DNA of 64,000 nucleotides, taken from Roseomonas sp. E05. GTDB lineage: Bacteria; Pseudomonadota; Alphaproteobacteria; Acetobacterales; Acetobacteraceae. The notes under the pieces are model-generated. The model saw nothing but the letters and a program-made list of their open reading frames with translations, was not told the DNA's origin and did no database searches. The position numbers and the translations under genes were made by a program. The DNA is taken from the NCBI RefSeq assembly GCF_030063475.1, contig NZ_JASIRT010000008.1, positions 1 to 64,000 on the forward strand, given 5' to 3'. Below are positions 26,406-35,215 of the stretch, one piece after another. The first letter of the stretch is position 1. Every line of letters starts with the position of its first letter.

Positions 26406-27356
26406 GTGTCGGCCTCCTATCTCCTGCGCCGGCTGCTGACGATCCTTCTGACGGTGCTGATCGTCTCCATGCTGGTCTTCGGCATCACGCAGGTGCTGCC
26501 GGCGGATGCCGCCGTGATGCTGCTGGGCGAGAATGCGACGCCGGAACAGCTCGTCGCCGTGCGCGCCCGCCTCGGGCTGGACCTGCCGGTGTGGCAGCAA
26601 TATCTGGGCTGGATCGGCCATGTGCTGCGCGGGGATTTCGGCACCTCGCTGGAAACCGGCCTGCCGGTGGGGGAGGTGATGTTCACCGCCCTCGGCCGTT
26701 CGCTGCTGCTGGCCCTGCTCTCCCTGCTGCTGATGCTGGTGGTCGCCATCCCGCTTGGCGTCGTCGCCGCGCTGCGGCGGGGCAGGGCGTCGGATCTCGG
26801 CATCGGGCTCGCCTCCTATGTCGGCGTCTCCATGCCGGAATTCGTCACCGCGACGCTGGTGCTGATCACGCTGGGCAATCCGGCCTTCGGGCTGCTGCCC
26901 TCCACCGGCTACGTGCCGCTGACGGAGGATTTCCGGGGCGGGCTGGCGCGGTTGGTGCTGCCGGTGCTGACGGTCTCCGTCATCCTGGTGGCGCATGTGG
27001 TGCGCATGGTGCGCTCCGAGATGGTGGACGTGCTGGGCACCGACTATGTGCGCGCCGCGCGGATGAAGGGCCTCTCCCGCCCGCGCATCCTGTTCCGCCA
27101 CGCGCTGCGCAACGCGCTGCTGCCCACCATCACGGTGGTGGCGCTGGATATCGGCTATCTGCTCGGCGGCATCATCGTGGTGGAGGAGATCTTCGCCTTC
27201 CCCGGCATCGGCCGTGCGCTGATCGTGGCCATCCAGCAGCGGGACCTGCCCTCCATCCAGGCGGGCGCGCTGATCATGGCCGCCACCTACGCGCTCGCCA
27301 ACCTTCTGGCCGACCTCGCCTATGCGGCACTGGACAAGCGGATCCGCTATGCCTGA
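26406..27356 (+). CDS. ABC dipeptide-type permease, DppB class (second importer)
   Basis: The 316-residue permease has an N-terminal helix (SYLLRRLLTILLTVLIVSMLV), the QVLPADAA motif, the ENATPEQLVAVRARLGLD linker and the EAA loop (DYVRAARMKGLSRPRILFRHALRNA). It starts with GTG 26406. Its end overlaps the next permease by 8 bp. Confidence 0.9.
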   Translation: MSASYLLRRLLTILLTVLIVSMLVFGITQVLPADAAVMLLGENATPEQLVAVRARLGLDLPVWQQYLGWIGHVLRGDFGTSLETGLPVGEVMFTALGRSLLLALLSLLLMLVVAIPLGVVAALRRGRASDLGIGLASYVGVSMPEFVTATLVLITLGNPAFGLLPSTGYVPLTEDFRGGLARLVLPVLTVSVILVAHVVRMVRSEMVDVLGTDYVRAARMKGLSRPRILFRHALRNALLPTITVVALDIGYLLGGIIVVEEIFAFPGIGRALIVAIQQRDLPSIQAGALIMAATYALANLLADLAYAALDKRIRYA

Positions 27357-28173
27357 CACGCTTCGTCACCTGCTGCGCACGCCGCAGGGCCTGATCGGCG
27401 GCGGCATCATCCTGATGGCGCTGCTGGCGGCGATCGGCGGCCCCGCCATCGCGCCCTTCGACCCCGAGGCCTTCCACGTCCGCGCCCGCTTCAGCGGGCC
27501 TGGTGCTACCTACTGGCTGGGCACGGACCAGTTCGGGCGCGACATCCTCAGCCGCATCCTGGCCGGCGCGCGCTCCACCCTGTTCCTGGCGGTGGCCGCG
27601 ACCGCGCTGGGCACGGTGGCAGGGGCGGTGCTCGGCACCCTCTCCGCCTTCATCGGCGGCTGGGTGGACGAGGCGCTGATGCGCATCGTCGATGCCGTCA
27701 TGGCCATTCCCAACCTGCTGTTCACGCTGCTGATCGTGACGGTGCTGGGCGCCAGTGGCGTCAACGCGCTGATCGCGCTCGGCATCGCCTTCACGCCGGG
27801 CATGGCGCGCATCACGCGCTCCGTCGCCCTCGCCGTGCGGCAGCAGGATTTTGTGAACGCCGCCGTGGCGCGGGGGGAAACCGGATCCTTCATCGTCCTG
27901 AGAGAAATGCTGCCCAACGTGGTCGGTCCGATCATCGTGGAAGCCACCATCCGCGTCGCCTTCGCGGTGATGGGGCTGGCGACGCTCTCCTTCCTCGGCC
28001 TGGGCGCGCAGCCGCCCTCCTCCGAATGGGGGCTGATGGTGGCGGAGGCGCGGCCCTATCTGTTCCGCAACGCCTGGATGATGCTGTTTCCCGGCCTGGC
28101 CATCGCGCTGGTGGCGGTCGCCTTCAACCTGTTCGGCGACGGGCTGCGCGACGCGCTGAACCCCCGCGCATGA
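27349..28173 (+). CDS. ABC dipeptide-type permease, DppC class (second importer)
   Basis: The 274-residue permease has YWLGTDQFGRDILSRILAG, an EAA loop (QQDFVNAAVARGETGSFIVLREMLPNV) and LSFLGLGAQPPSSEWGLM. It pairs with the preceding DppB protein. The stop overlaps the ATPase start by ATGA (28170-28173). Confidence 0.9.
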   Translation: MPDTLRHLLRTPQGLIGGGIILMALLAAIGGPAIAPFDPEAFHVRARFSGPGATYWLGTDQFGRDILSRILAGARSTLFLAVAATALGTVAGAVLGTLSAFIGGWVDEALMRIVDAVMAIPNLLFTLLIVTVLGASGVNALIALGIAFTPGMARITRSVALAVRQQDFVNAAVARGETGSFIVLREMLPNVVGPIIVEATIRVAFAVMGLATLSFLGLGAQPPSSEWGLMVAEARPYLFRNAWMMLFPGLAIALVAVAFNLFGDGLRDALNPRA

Positions 28174-29777
28174 GCGAGGCACCGGCTGTCCTGTCCGTGG
28201 AGGGCTACGACCTGTCCTATGGCCGCTTCGCGGCGCTGCGGGACATCCGCCTCGCCGTGCCGCGCGGCCAGGTGCTGGGGCTGGTGGGAGAGAGCGGGTC
28301 GGGCAAGACCTCGCTCGCCTATGCCATCATGCGCCATCTGCCCCACAGCGCGGTGGAAGGCGGCGGCGCCATCCGCCTCTCCGGCCAGGACCTGCGCGCG
28401 ATGACGGCGCAGCAGATGCGGCACATCCGCGGCTCCCGCCTCGGCATGGTGTTCCAGGACCCCAGCGCCTCGCTGAACCCGACGCTGCGGCTGGGCGAGC
28501 ATGTCATCGAGGTGCTGCGCCGGCACAAGCGGCTGACCCGGCCCGAGGCGCGGGACCGGACCGAGGCGATGCTGCGCCGCGTCGGGCTGCGGGAGCCGGC
28601 GGCGATGATGCGCCGCTACCCCCACGAGGCCTCGGGCGGCGAGAAGCAGCGCGTGGTGATCGCCGCCGCCTTCGCCGCCGAGCCCGAATGCCTGCTGCTG
28701 GACGAGCCCACCACGGCGCTGGACGTCATCACCGCCCGCCAGATCCTGGAGCTTTTCACCGAGCTGCAGGCGGAGACGGGGGTGGCGGCGCTCTACATCT
28801 CCCACGACCTTGCGCTGGTGTCGCGCATCGCGCAGCGGGTGGCGGTGATCCATCGCGGCCGCGTCGTGGAGAACGACCCGGCCGCCCAGGTCTTCTCCAA
28901 CCCGCGGGAAGAGTATACCCGCCGCCTCGTCGCCGCCGTGCCGCGCCCGGATCTGCGGCTGGTGCGGGATGCGCCGGCTGAGGCCGCGCCGGTGCTGGCT
29001 GTGCAGGGCATGACGGTGCGCTATGGCCGCCAGGGCCTGCTGCAGCGGCTGGCCGGCCGGGCGGCCCCCTTGCCGGCCGGCGCGCGGGAGGTGTCGCTGG
29101 AGCTGCGCCCGGGCGAGATCCTGGGCGTGGTGGGGGAGAGCGGCTCCGGCAAGTCCACCATCGCCAAGGCGCTGGTCGGGCTGAACGGTTTCGAAGGCGC
29201 GCTGCGCCACGAGGGCCGCAGCATCGCGGGGCCTGCCGCCATGGACCGCGACTACCGCCGCGCCGTGCAGATCGTCTTCCAGCACCCGGATGCCTCGCTG
29301 AACCCGCGCCAGAGCATCGGGCAGATCCTGTCTCGCCCGCTGGCGCTCTATGGCACGCCGGACGGGCTCTCCCGCCGCGACGCCGTGGCGGCGCTGCTGG
29401 AGGAGGTGCAACTGCCCGCCGATTTCGCGCAGCGATACCCGCACCAGCTCTCAGGCGGGCAGAAGCAGCGCGTGGCCATCGCGCGCGCCTTCGCGGCACG
29501 GCCGAAGGTGGTGATCTGCGACGAGATCACCTCCTCCCTCGACGTCTCCATCCAGGCGCAGATCGTGCAGCTCCTGTTGCAGCTGAGGGAACGCTTCGGC
29601 ACCGGCTACCTGTTCATCACCCACGACCTCAACTTGGTGCGGCAGATCGCCCACCGCATCGCCGTGATGTACCGTGGCGACCTGGTGGAGCTGGCCGACA
29701 CCGCCGCGCTCGGCGGCCCGCAGAGCCACGCCTATACCCGCGCCCTGCTGGACGCGGTGCCCACGCCGGTGGGCTGA
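28170..29777 (+). CDS. Fused double ATP-binding subunit of a dipeptide-type ABC importer (second)
   Basis: The 535-residue protein has two nucleotide-binding domains. Domain 1 has GESGSGKTS, SGGEKQR and DEPTTALD. Domain 2 has GESGSGKST, SGGQKQR and a Walker B reading CDEITSSLD, in which the usual Pro after Asp-Glu is Ile. The catalytic Glu is kept, so both sites could hydrolyse ATP. It drives import through the two preceding permeases. The M20 gene follows after 16 bp. Confidence 0.92.
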   Translation: MSEAPAVLSVEGYDLSYGRFAALRDIRLAVPRGQVLGLVGESGSGKTSLAYAIMRHLPHSAVEGGGAIRLSGQDLRAMTAQQMRHIRGSRLGMVFQDPSASLNPTLRLGEHVIEVLRRHKRLTRPEARDRTEAMLRRVGLREPAAMMRRYPHEASGGEKQRVVIAAAFAAEPECLLLDEPTTALDVITARQILELFTELQAETGVAALYISHDLALVSRIAQRVAVIHRGRVVENDPAAQVFSNPREEYTRRLVAAVPRPDLRLVRDAPAEAAPVLAVQGMTVRYGRQGLLQRLAGRAAPLPAGAREVSLELRPGEILGVVGESGSGKSTIAKALVGLNGFEGALRHEGRSIAGPAAMDRDYRRAVQIVFQHPDASLNPRQSIGQILSRPLALYGTPDGLSRRDAVAALLEEVQLPADFAQRYPHQLSGGQKQRVAIARAFAARPKVVICDEITSSLDVSIQAQIVQLLLQLRERFGTGYLFITHDLNLVRQIAHRIAVMYRGDLVELADTAALGGPQSHAYTRALLDAVPTPVG

Positions 29778-29793
29778 AGGAGAACCCCGTTCC

Positions 29794-31011
29794 ATGGACC
29801 GCAAAGCCCTGCTCGCCCGCCTCGATGAGAAGGCCTGCCTGGATTTCCTCGCCGGCATGGCGCGCATCAAGAGCTACACGGAAACCGAGGGCGAGCGCGA
29901 ATGCGTGCGCTTCATGGTCCGCGCCATGCAGGCCATCGGCATGGAGGCCGAGGAGGCGCCGGTGGAGGGCGCGCGCATCAACGCCATCGGGCGCTGGCGC
30001 GGCGCGGGCGGTGGCAGGAGCCTGCTGTTCAACGGCCATGTGGACACCAACCCGGCCACCGAGGGTTGGACCGTGGACCCCTGGGGCGGCAAGGTGGATG
30101 ACCGGTTCATCTACGGCATCGGCGTCTCCAACATGAAGGCCGGCGACGCCGCCTATTACTGCGCGGTCAGGACGCTGATCGATGCCGGCGTCAAGTTGAA
30201 GGGCGACGTCATCCTGACCTTCGTCATCGGCGAGCTGCAGGGCGGCGTCGGCACTGTCGCCTTCATCGACCAGGGACTGCGCGCGGACTATTTCATCAAT
30301 TCCGAGCCCTCGGATCTGCAGGCGATCACCATGCATGCGGGCGGCGGCGCCTTTTCCATCGAGCTGACCGGCGACACACGCCACCTCTCCAAGCGGGAAC
30401 AGGCGGTGGACGCACTGGTCGCGGCCTGCGAGCTGGTGCCCACCATCAACGGCATGACCTTCTCCGGCGCGTTGAGCGAGGAGCACCTCTCCATCAACCG
30501 CGGCCATGTCGGCGTGCTGCACGCGGCGCTGGGCAAGGACCTGCACGAATGGCGTGCGCCACAGGTGGCGGATTTCGCGCGGCTGAAAGGTTCTCTCCGC
30601 TACGCGCCCGGCCAGACCCGGGAAGGCGCCTTCGAGGACCTTCGCCGCGTGCTGACGGAGCTTGAGGCACGCCATCCCGGGCTGAAGGCCGTGCTGATCC
30701 CGCGCGAGGACAAGGACCGCCCCTCCATGCCGCCCTTCGAGGTGGCGAAGGATGCGCGGATCACCCGCACCGTCAACGCCGCCTACGCGGCGGTGCGTGG
30801 CGAGAAGCAGCCCACCGGCGCCATCACCCCGCCCGGCTTCTACGGCACCGATGCCAGCCACCTGCTGCACCGCGCGGGGATGGAGGGCATCGTCTGCGGC
30901 CCCGGCGGCCGCTACAACACCATGCCGGATGAGCGGGTGGATATCGCCGACTATCTCGACGCCATCCGCATCTACATGCTGGCCATTCTCGATATCTGCG
31001 AAGTGGCATGA
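29794..31011 (+). CDS. M20-family protein with substituted metal ligands
   Basis: The 405-residue protein has the M20 fold and keeps the first motif (FNGHVDTNP, His82 and Asp84). The bridging Asp is Asn113 in GVSNMKAG, the Glu-Glu pair is Glu147-Leu148 in GELQGG, and the C-terminal His is replaced around Thr376 in NTMPDERV. The neighbouring M20 protein keeps all of these. It may bind metal differently, bind one metal only, or have become a non-hydrolytic partner; variant M20 groups with NMK are known. GAAGGAG upstream supports ATG 29794. It overlaps the next gene by ATGA. Confidence 0.85.
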   Translation: MDRKALLARLDEKACLDFLAGMARIKSYTETEGERECVRFMVRAMQAIGMEAEEAPVEGARINAIGRWRGAGGGRSLLFNGHVDTNPATEGWTVDPWGGKVDDRFIYGIGVSNMKAGDAAYYCAVRTLIDAGVKLKGDVILTFVIGELQGGVGTVAFIDQGLRADYFINSEPSDLQAITMHAGGGAFSIELTGDTRHLSKREQAVDALVAACELVPTINGMTFSGALSEEHLSINRGHVGVLHAALGKDLHEWRAPQVADFARLKGSLRYAPGQTREGAFEDLRRVLTELEARHPGLKAVLIPREDKDRPSMPPFEVAKDARITRTVNAAYAAVRGEKQPTGAITPPGFYGTDASHLLHRAGMEGIVCGPGGRYNTMPDERVDIADYLDAIRIYMLAILDICEVA

Positions 31012-32267
31012 GCACACCGCTGGAAGCCGGCCTCGCCGCCATCGCGGCAGCGGAGGCCACGGTGCTCGCCGACCTTGGCGCCGTGCTGCGGGTGGATACC
31101 TCCTATCCGCCCGGGGAGAACTACGCGGAGATCGTGGCCTGGGCCGAGGCGCGGCTGGCACCCCTCGGCTTCCGCTGCCGCCGGGTGGAGGTGCCGGAGG
31201 TGCTGTGGAAGGTCCACGGCGCCGGCGCCAGCGGCGCCCGCGTCAATCTGGTGGCCGAGCAGCCCGGCGCCTCCGGCGAAGCTGTCGGCATCTACGCCCA
31301 TATGGACGTGGTGCCGGCGGCGGAGGGCTGGTCGGTGCCGCCCTTCGCCGCCACCCGGCAGGGGGAATGGGTGCTGGGCCGCGGCGCGGCCGACATGAAG
31401 GCCTCCATCGCCGCGCTGATGCTGGCGCTGGAGGCGGCGCATGCCCATGCCGTGCCGCTGCGCTACGCGCCCCGGGTGCTGCTCTGCACCGACGAGGAAG
31501 GCGGCGCCTATCCCGGCATCCGCTACCTCGCGGAACAGGGGGAGGTGCCGGACCACCTGCTCTGCCTCGACGGCGGCGCCGCGCCGCGCATCTGGAGCGG
31601 TGCCTTCGGCTCGCTGGAACTGCTGCTGGAGGTGGAGGGCATGGCGGGCCATGCCGGGCAGCGCGGCTCCGGCGACAATGCGCTGGAACGCGCCATTCCC
31701 ATCCTGTCCGGTCTGCTGGCGTTGAAGCCGGTGGTGGAGGCGCGTGTTTCCGCGCTACGGGACCGTGTGGGGGAGGCGTTGCGGCCGATCCTGGCCATCA
31801 CCGTCGCGCAGGCCGGCGTGAAGGCCAACAGCATCCCCGACCGCTGCCGCATCGCCATGAACCGGCGCACCATGCCGGAAGAGGACGACGCCGCCGTGCT
31901 GGCCGAGATCGAGGCCGCCATCGCCGCCGCCGCGCCGCCGGGCACGCGCTGGGCGCTGCACGTCACCGGCCATCTGGCGGCCACGGCGGGCGCCGACGAG
32001 GGCCCGCACTGGCCGCGCTGGACCGCCGCCATGGCGGCCAGCTTCGGCTGGGACGCGTCCGAGGCGCGGGCCTATGGCGCCTCCTCCTCCTCCGACATGG
32101 GCTGGGTGCAGCGCGCCCGACCGCCCGGCGCGCCGCGCGAGATCCTGCTCGGCGGCGCCATCCGACCCGACAGCCGCGTGCACGGCGTGGACGAGCGCGT
32201 GCGCATCACCGACATCCAGGCCCTGGCCGCCGCCATTCTGCGCTACCTCTCCGGAGACTTCGCATGA
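31008..32267 (+). CDS. M20-family metallopeptidase/deacylase, canonical
   Basis: The 419-residue enzyme has all M20 metal ligands: YAHMDVVP (His98, Asp100), GRGAADMKAS (Asp129), TDEEGG (Glu163, Glu164) and RVHGVDERV near the end. It resembles acetylornithine deacetylase/succinyl-diaminopimelate desuccinylase enzymes, which free an amine from an N-acyl or peptide bond. With the adjacent importer it probably hydrolyses an imported amide or dipeptide. It is coupled by ATGA to the genes on both sides. Confidence 0.88.
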   Translation: MSTPLEAGLAAIAAAEATVLADLGAVLRVDTSYPPGENYAEIVAWAEARLAPLGFRCRRVEVPEVLWKVHGAGASGARVNLVAEQPGASGEAVGIYAHMDVVPAAEGWSVPPFAATRQGEWVLGRGAADMKASIAALMLALEAAHAHAVPLRYAPRVLLCTDEEGGAYPGIRYLAEQGEVPDHLLCLDGGAAPRIWSGAFGSLELLLEVEGMAGHAGQRGSGDNALERAIPILSGLLALKPVVEARVSALRDRVGEALRPILAITVAQAGVKANSIPDRCRIAMNRRTMPEEDDAAVLAEIEAAIAAAAPPGTRWALHVTGHLAATAGADEGPHWPRWTAAMAASFGWDASEARAYGASSSSDMGWVQRARPPGAPREILLGGAIRPDSRVHGVDERVRITDIQALAAAILRYLSGDFA

Positions 32268-33574
32268 CCCGTCGGATGAAGCTGATCGCCTATCTGAAGA
32301 CCGGCCCGACCGCCACCATGCCCGGCGGCTGGCGCCACCCGAAGGCACGGCTGCACGACTTCCTCCGGCCCGAATTCTACGAGGACCTGGCGCGCGCGCT
32401 GGAGCGCGGCATGTTCGACGGCTGCTTCTTCGCCGACAGCTTCGGCATCCCCGACGTGCACGGGGGCAGCTTCCGCACCTATGTCGAGAAGGGCGGCCAG
32501 ATCAGCTATCTCGACCCGATGCTGGTGCTGCCGCTGATGGCGCGGGCGACGAGGCACCTGGGTCTCGGCGCGACGCTCTCCACCACCTTCCACCCGCCCT
32601 ACCTGCTGGCGCGGATGCTGGCCTCGCTGGACCTGATCAGCGAGGGGCGGGCCTGCTGGAACATCGTGACCTCCGCAACCGACATGGAGGCGCGCAACTT
32701 CGGCATGGACGGCATCCCGCCGAAGGAGCAGCGCTACGACCAGGCCGACGAGGTGGTGGAGGCCTGCTGCGCCCTGTGGGATTCCTGGGACGAGGATGCG
32801 CTGGTGCTGGACCCGGCCTCCGGCATCTTCGCCAACCCGGACAAGGTGCATTACAGCGACTATCGTGGAAAGTACGTCCGCACCCGCGGCCCCCTCGCCA
32901 TGCCGCGCAGCCCGCAGCGGCGGCCGGTCTTCCTGCAGGCCGGGTCCTCCGACCGCGGCCGCGAATTCGCCGCGCGCTGGGCGGAGGCCGTCTTCGCCTC
33001 CAATGCCGGCAAGGCCAACAGCATCGCCTTCTACAACGACCTCAAGGGCCGCATGGCTCGCTACGGGCGGGCACCGGAGGATTGCCGCATCCTGGCCTCC
33101 ACCGCCATCGTGGTGGGGGAGACGGAAGCCATCGCGCAGGAGAAGGCGGCCGAGCTGATCGCGCTCGCCGATGAGGAACTGACGGTCGCCACCAACTCCG
33201 CGATGATGGGCGCCGACCTCAGCAAGGGCATCGACCACACCGGCCTCGGCGCCGCGCGCGGCAACCAGGGCATCGCCGGCTCGACGGATCGCGTGCTGCA
33301 GGTGATGCAGGCGGAGAAGATCAGCTTCGCGGAGGCGGCGCGGCGGCCGCGCGGCGGCCTGCTGGTGGGCACGCCCGCCGGCATCGCCGACCAGATGCAG
33401 GACCTCTTCGAGGCCGGCGGCTGTGATGGCTGGATCCTGTGGCCCACGGTTTCCCCCTGGATGTACGAGGAGTTCGCCACCCATGTGACGCCGGAGTTGC
33501 AGCGCCGCGGCCTGCTGCGAACCGCCTATTCCGGCCGCACCATGCGTGAGAACCTGCTGGACCTCCCGGCGTGA
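32264..33574 (+). CDS. LLM-class flavin-dependent monooxygenase (NtaA/SnaA/DszA type)
   Basis: The 436-residue enzyme belongs to the bacterial luciferase-like monooxygenases of the nitrilotriacetate/dibenzothiophene sulfone group (MKLIAYLKTGP, GLGATLSTTFHPPYLLARMLASLDLISEGRACWNIVTS, ARNFGMD, RPVFLQAGSS). These use reduced FMN and oxygen to cleave C-N or C-S bonds. It needs a flavin reductase; the one at 9143 is a possible but distant partner. It ends the 14427-33574 plus-strand run. A 13-bp tandem repeat covers its last codons. Confidence 0.88.
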   Translation: MTRRMKLIAYLKTGPTATMPGGWRHPKARLHDFLRPEFYEDLARALERGMFDGCFFADSFGIPDVHGGSFRTYVEKGGQISYLDPMLVLPLMARATRHLGLGATLSTTFHPPYLLARMLASLDLISEGRACWNIVTSATDMEARNFGMDGIPPKEQRYDQADEVVEACCALWDSWDEDALVLDPASGIFANPDKVHYSDYRGKYVRTRGPLAMPRSPQRRPVFLQAGSSDRGREFAARWAEAVFASNAGKANSIAFYNDLKGRMARYGRAPEDCRILASTAIVVGETEAIAQEKAAELIALADEELTVATNSAMMGADLSKGIDHTGLGAARGNQGIAGSTDRVLQVMQAEKISFAEAARRPRGGLLVGTPAGIADQMQDLFEAGGCDGWILWPTVSPWMYEEFATHVTPELQRRGLLRTAYSGRTMRENLLDLPA

Positions 33575-33599
33575 CCTCCCGGCGTGACCTCCTGGCGCG
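33561..33599. repeat. 13-bp tandem repeat across the monooxygenase stop codon
   Basis: ACCTCCCGGCGTG occurs at 33561-33573 and 33574-33586, with an imperfect third copy at 33587-33599. The stop TGA (33572-33574) spans the first unit junction and recurs one unit on. Looks like replication slippage. Confidence 0.7.
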
Positions 33600-33686
33600 G
33601 CCTGTGAAGGCCGCGCTCCGCCTGCCCTCCGTGACGGCCGGCACTGTGTGGTGCCCGCCCCACCGGCACCGCCAGGCCGGTGGCCT

Positions 33687-33708
33687 CTGGCCGGGCGGGC
33701 CCGGCCAG
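33687..33708. terminator. Two-way terminator hairpin between convergent genes
   Basis: CTGGCCGGGC (33687-33696) and GCCCGGCCAG (33699-33708) form a 10-bp perfect stem with a 2-base centre, between the monooxygenase (plus) and the aminotransferase (minus) that converge here. GGTGCC/GGCACC just upstream forms a second short hairpin. No T-run. Confidence 0.5.
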
Positions 33709-33723
33709 CGAGGCGGCGAGGCC

Positions 33724-35106
33724 TCAGCCCATGACGGCCGCCAGTGACTGGCCGATGGTGTCCGTGATGCGGTCGATATCGGCCTCGGTCGCGATCAGGG
33801 CGGGGCTCAGGGTGAGGGTGTTGTTCAGCCCGGGGAGCGAGCGGTTGGTGGCGCCGATGATGACGCCAAGCTCCATGCATTTCGCGACCACCGCCTGGAC
33901 CTTGGCCTCCGCCAGGGGCTCCCTGGTCTTGCGATCAGCCACCAGCTCCGCGCCGTAGAACAGGCCGCAGCCGCGGACATCGCCGATCACGGCATGGCGC
34001 TCCATCAGACCGAGGAGGTTGTCGCGCAGCCGGAGGCCCATTGCCCGGGTGTTCTCCAGCAGGTTCTCCTCCTCGATGATGCGGATGTTCTCCAGGGCGG
34101 CGGCGGGGCCGGCAAGGCAGCCGCCAAAGGTCGAGATGTCGCGGAAGTGGCTCATCGGATCGGCGGGATCGTTCTTGAACAGGTCGAAGATCGCCTCGGT
34201 CGTCACGGTGCAGGAGATCGCCGCGTAGCCGGAGGCGACCCCCTTGGCCATGGTCACGAAGTCCGGCCGGACGCCGTACTGCTGGTAGCCGAACCAGGTG
34301 CCTGTCCGGCCGAGGCCGCAGACGACCTCGTCGATATGCAGCAGCACGGCATACTTCGAGCAGATCTCCTGTACTCGCTGCCAGTAGCCGGCGGGGGGCG
34401 TGATGACGCCGCCGCCGGCGGTGATCGGCTCCAGGCAGAGAGCGCCCACCGTGTCCGGCCCCTCGCGCAGGATCACCGCCTCGATCGCATCCGCGGCGGC
34501 GCGGCCGTAGTCCTCCGCGTCCGGATACTGGCTGCGGTATTCCAGGCAGTGCGGCACTTCGACGAAGCCGTCGGGGAAGGGCCCGTAATCCGCGTTGCGC
34601 TGCGGCTGGCCGCAGGCGGCGAGGGCGCCGAAGGTGGTGCCGTGGTAGTCGCGCTCGCGGAACAGGATCTTCCACTTGCGGCCGCCGTGATGGCGCGCGG
34701 CGATCTGCCGCACCATCTTGAAGGCCTTCTCGTTCGCCTCCGAGCCGGAGTTCGAATAGTAGACGCGGGACAGGCCCGGCATCTTCTCGATCAGCTTCTG
34801 CGCGAAGCGGGCGCCGGGCTCGCTGCCCTTGGCGCCGGCGAAGTAGTTCAGCTTCACCAGCTGGTCCCGCACCGCATCGGCGATGCTGGCGCGGCCATAG
34901 CCGATATTGACGGTCCAGACGCCGCCGGAGGTGGCGTCCAGATACTCCTTCCCCGTCGCATCCCAGATGCGCATGCCCTTGCCCTCGACCATCAGCTGCG
35001 GGTCGACGGTCTCGTAGGCCTTGTGCTGGGAGAGATGGTGCCAGACATGCGCGCGGTCGGCTTCGATCAGCGCGGCGATGTCGTTGGTCTTGGGTGCATA
35101 ATTCAT
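33724..35106 (-). CDS. Class III aminotransferase, taurine:pyruvate type
   Basis: The 460-residue PLP enzyme matches my recollection of taurine:pyruvate aminotransferase (Tpa): DRAHVWHHLSQHK near the start, SGGVWTVNIGYGR, YYSNSGSEANEKAFK (117-130), ERDYHGTT, CLEYRSQYP, DEVVCGLGRTG, and the PLP Lys288 in TMAKGVASGYA. Tpa makes sulfoacetaldehyde and alanine, but no sulfoacetaldehyde acetyltransferase gene is present, so the real donor may be another amine. It is followed by an orphan binding protein upstream on the same strand (109 bp gap). Confidence 0.82.
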   Translation of the reverse strand: MNYAPKTNDIAALIEADRAHVWHHLSQHKAYETVDPQLMVEGKGMRIWDATGKEYLDATSGGVWTVNIGYGRASIADAVRDQLVKLNYFAGAKGSEPGARFAQKLIEKMPGLSRVYYSNSGSEANEKAFKMVRQIAARHHGGRKWKILFRERDYHGTTFGALAACGQPQRNADYGPFPDGFVEVPHCLEYRSQYPDAEDYGRAAADAIEAVILREGPDTVGALCLEPITAGGGVITPPAGYWQRVQEICSKYAVLLHIDEVVCGLGRTGTWFGYQQYGVRPDFVTMAKGVASGYAAISCTVTTEAIFDLFKNDPADPMSHFRDISTFGGCLAGPAAALENIRIIEEENLLENTRAMGLRLRDNLLGLMERHAVIGDVRGCGLFYGAELVADRKTREPLAEAKVQAVVAKCMELGVIIGATNRSLPGLNNTLTLSPALIATEADIDRITDTIGQSLAAVMG

Positions 35107-35215
35107 GATAAGGCCTTTGCTGGCTTGCCGGGGCGGGTCGCCGCGGCCGGAGCGGGTGCTTCGGGGAGGCGCGCTTCGCCGGGCCTTGGAGAAGCGCGCC
35201 GGAGTTCCTGCCCTT

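Noticed and set aside
33724-35106. Naming the aminotransferase tpa outright
   Set aside because: The match to taurine:pyruvate aminotransferases is from memory of motifs, and the downstream genes of taurine breakdown are absent here.
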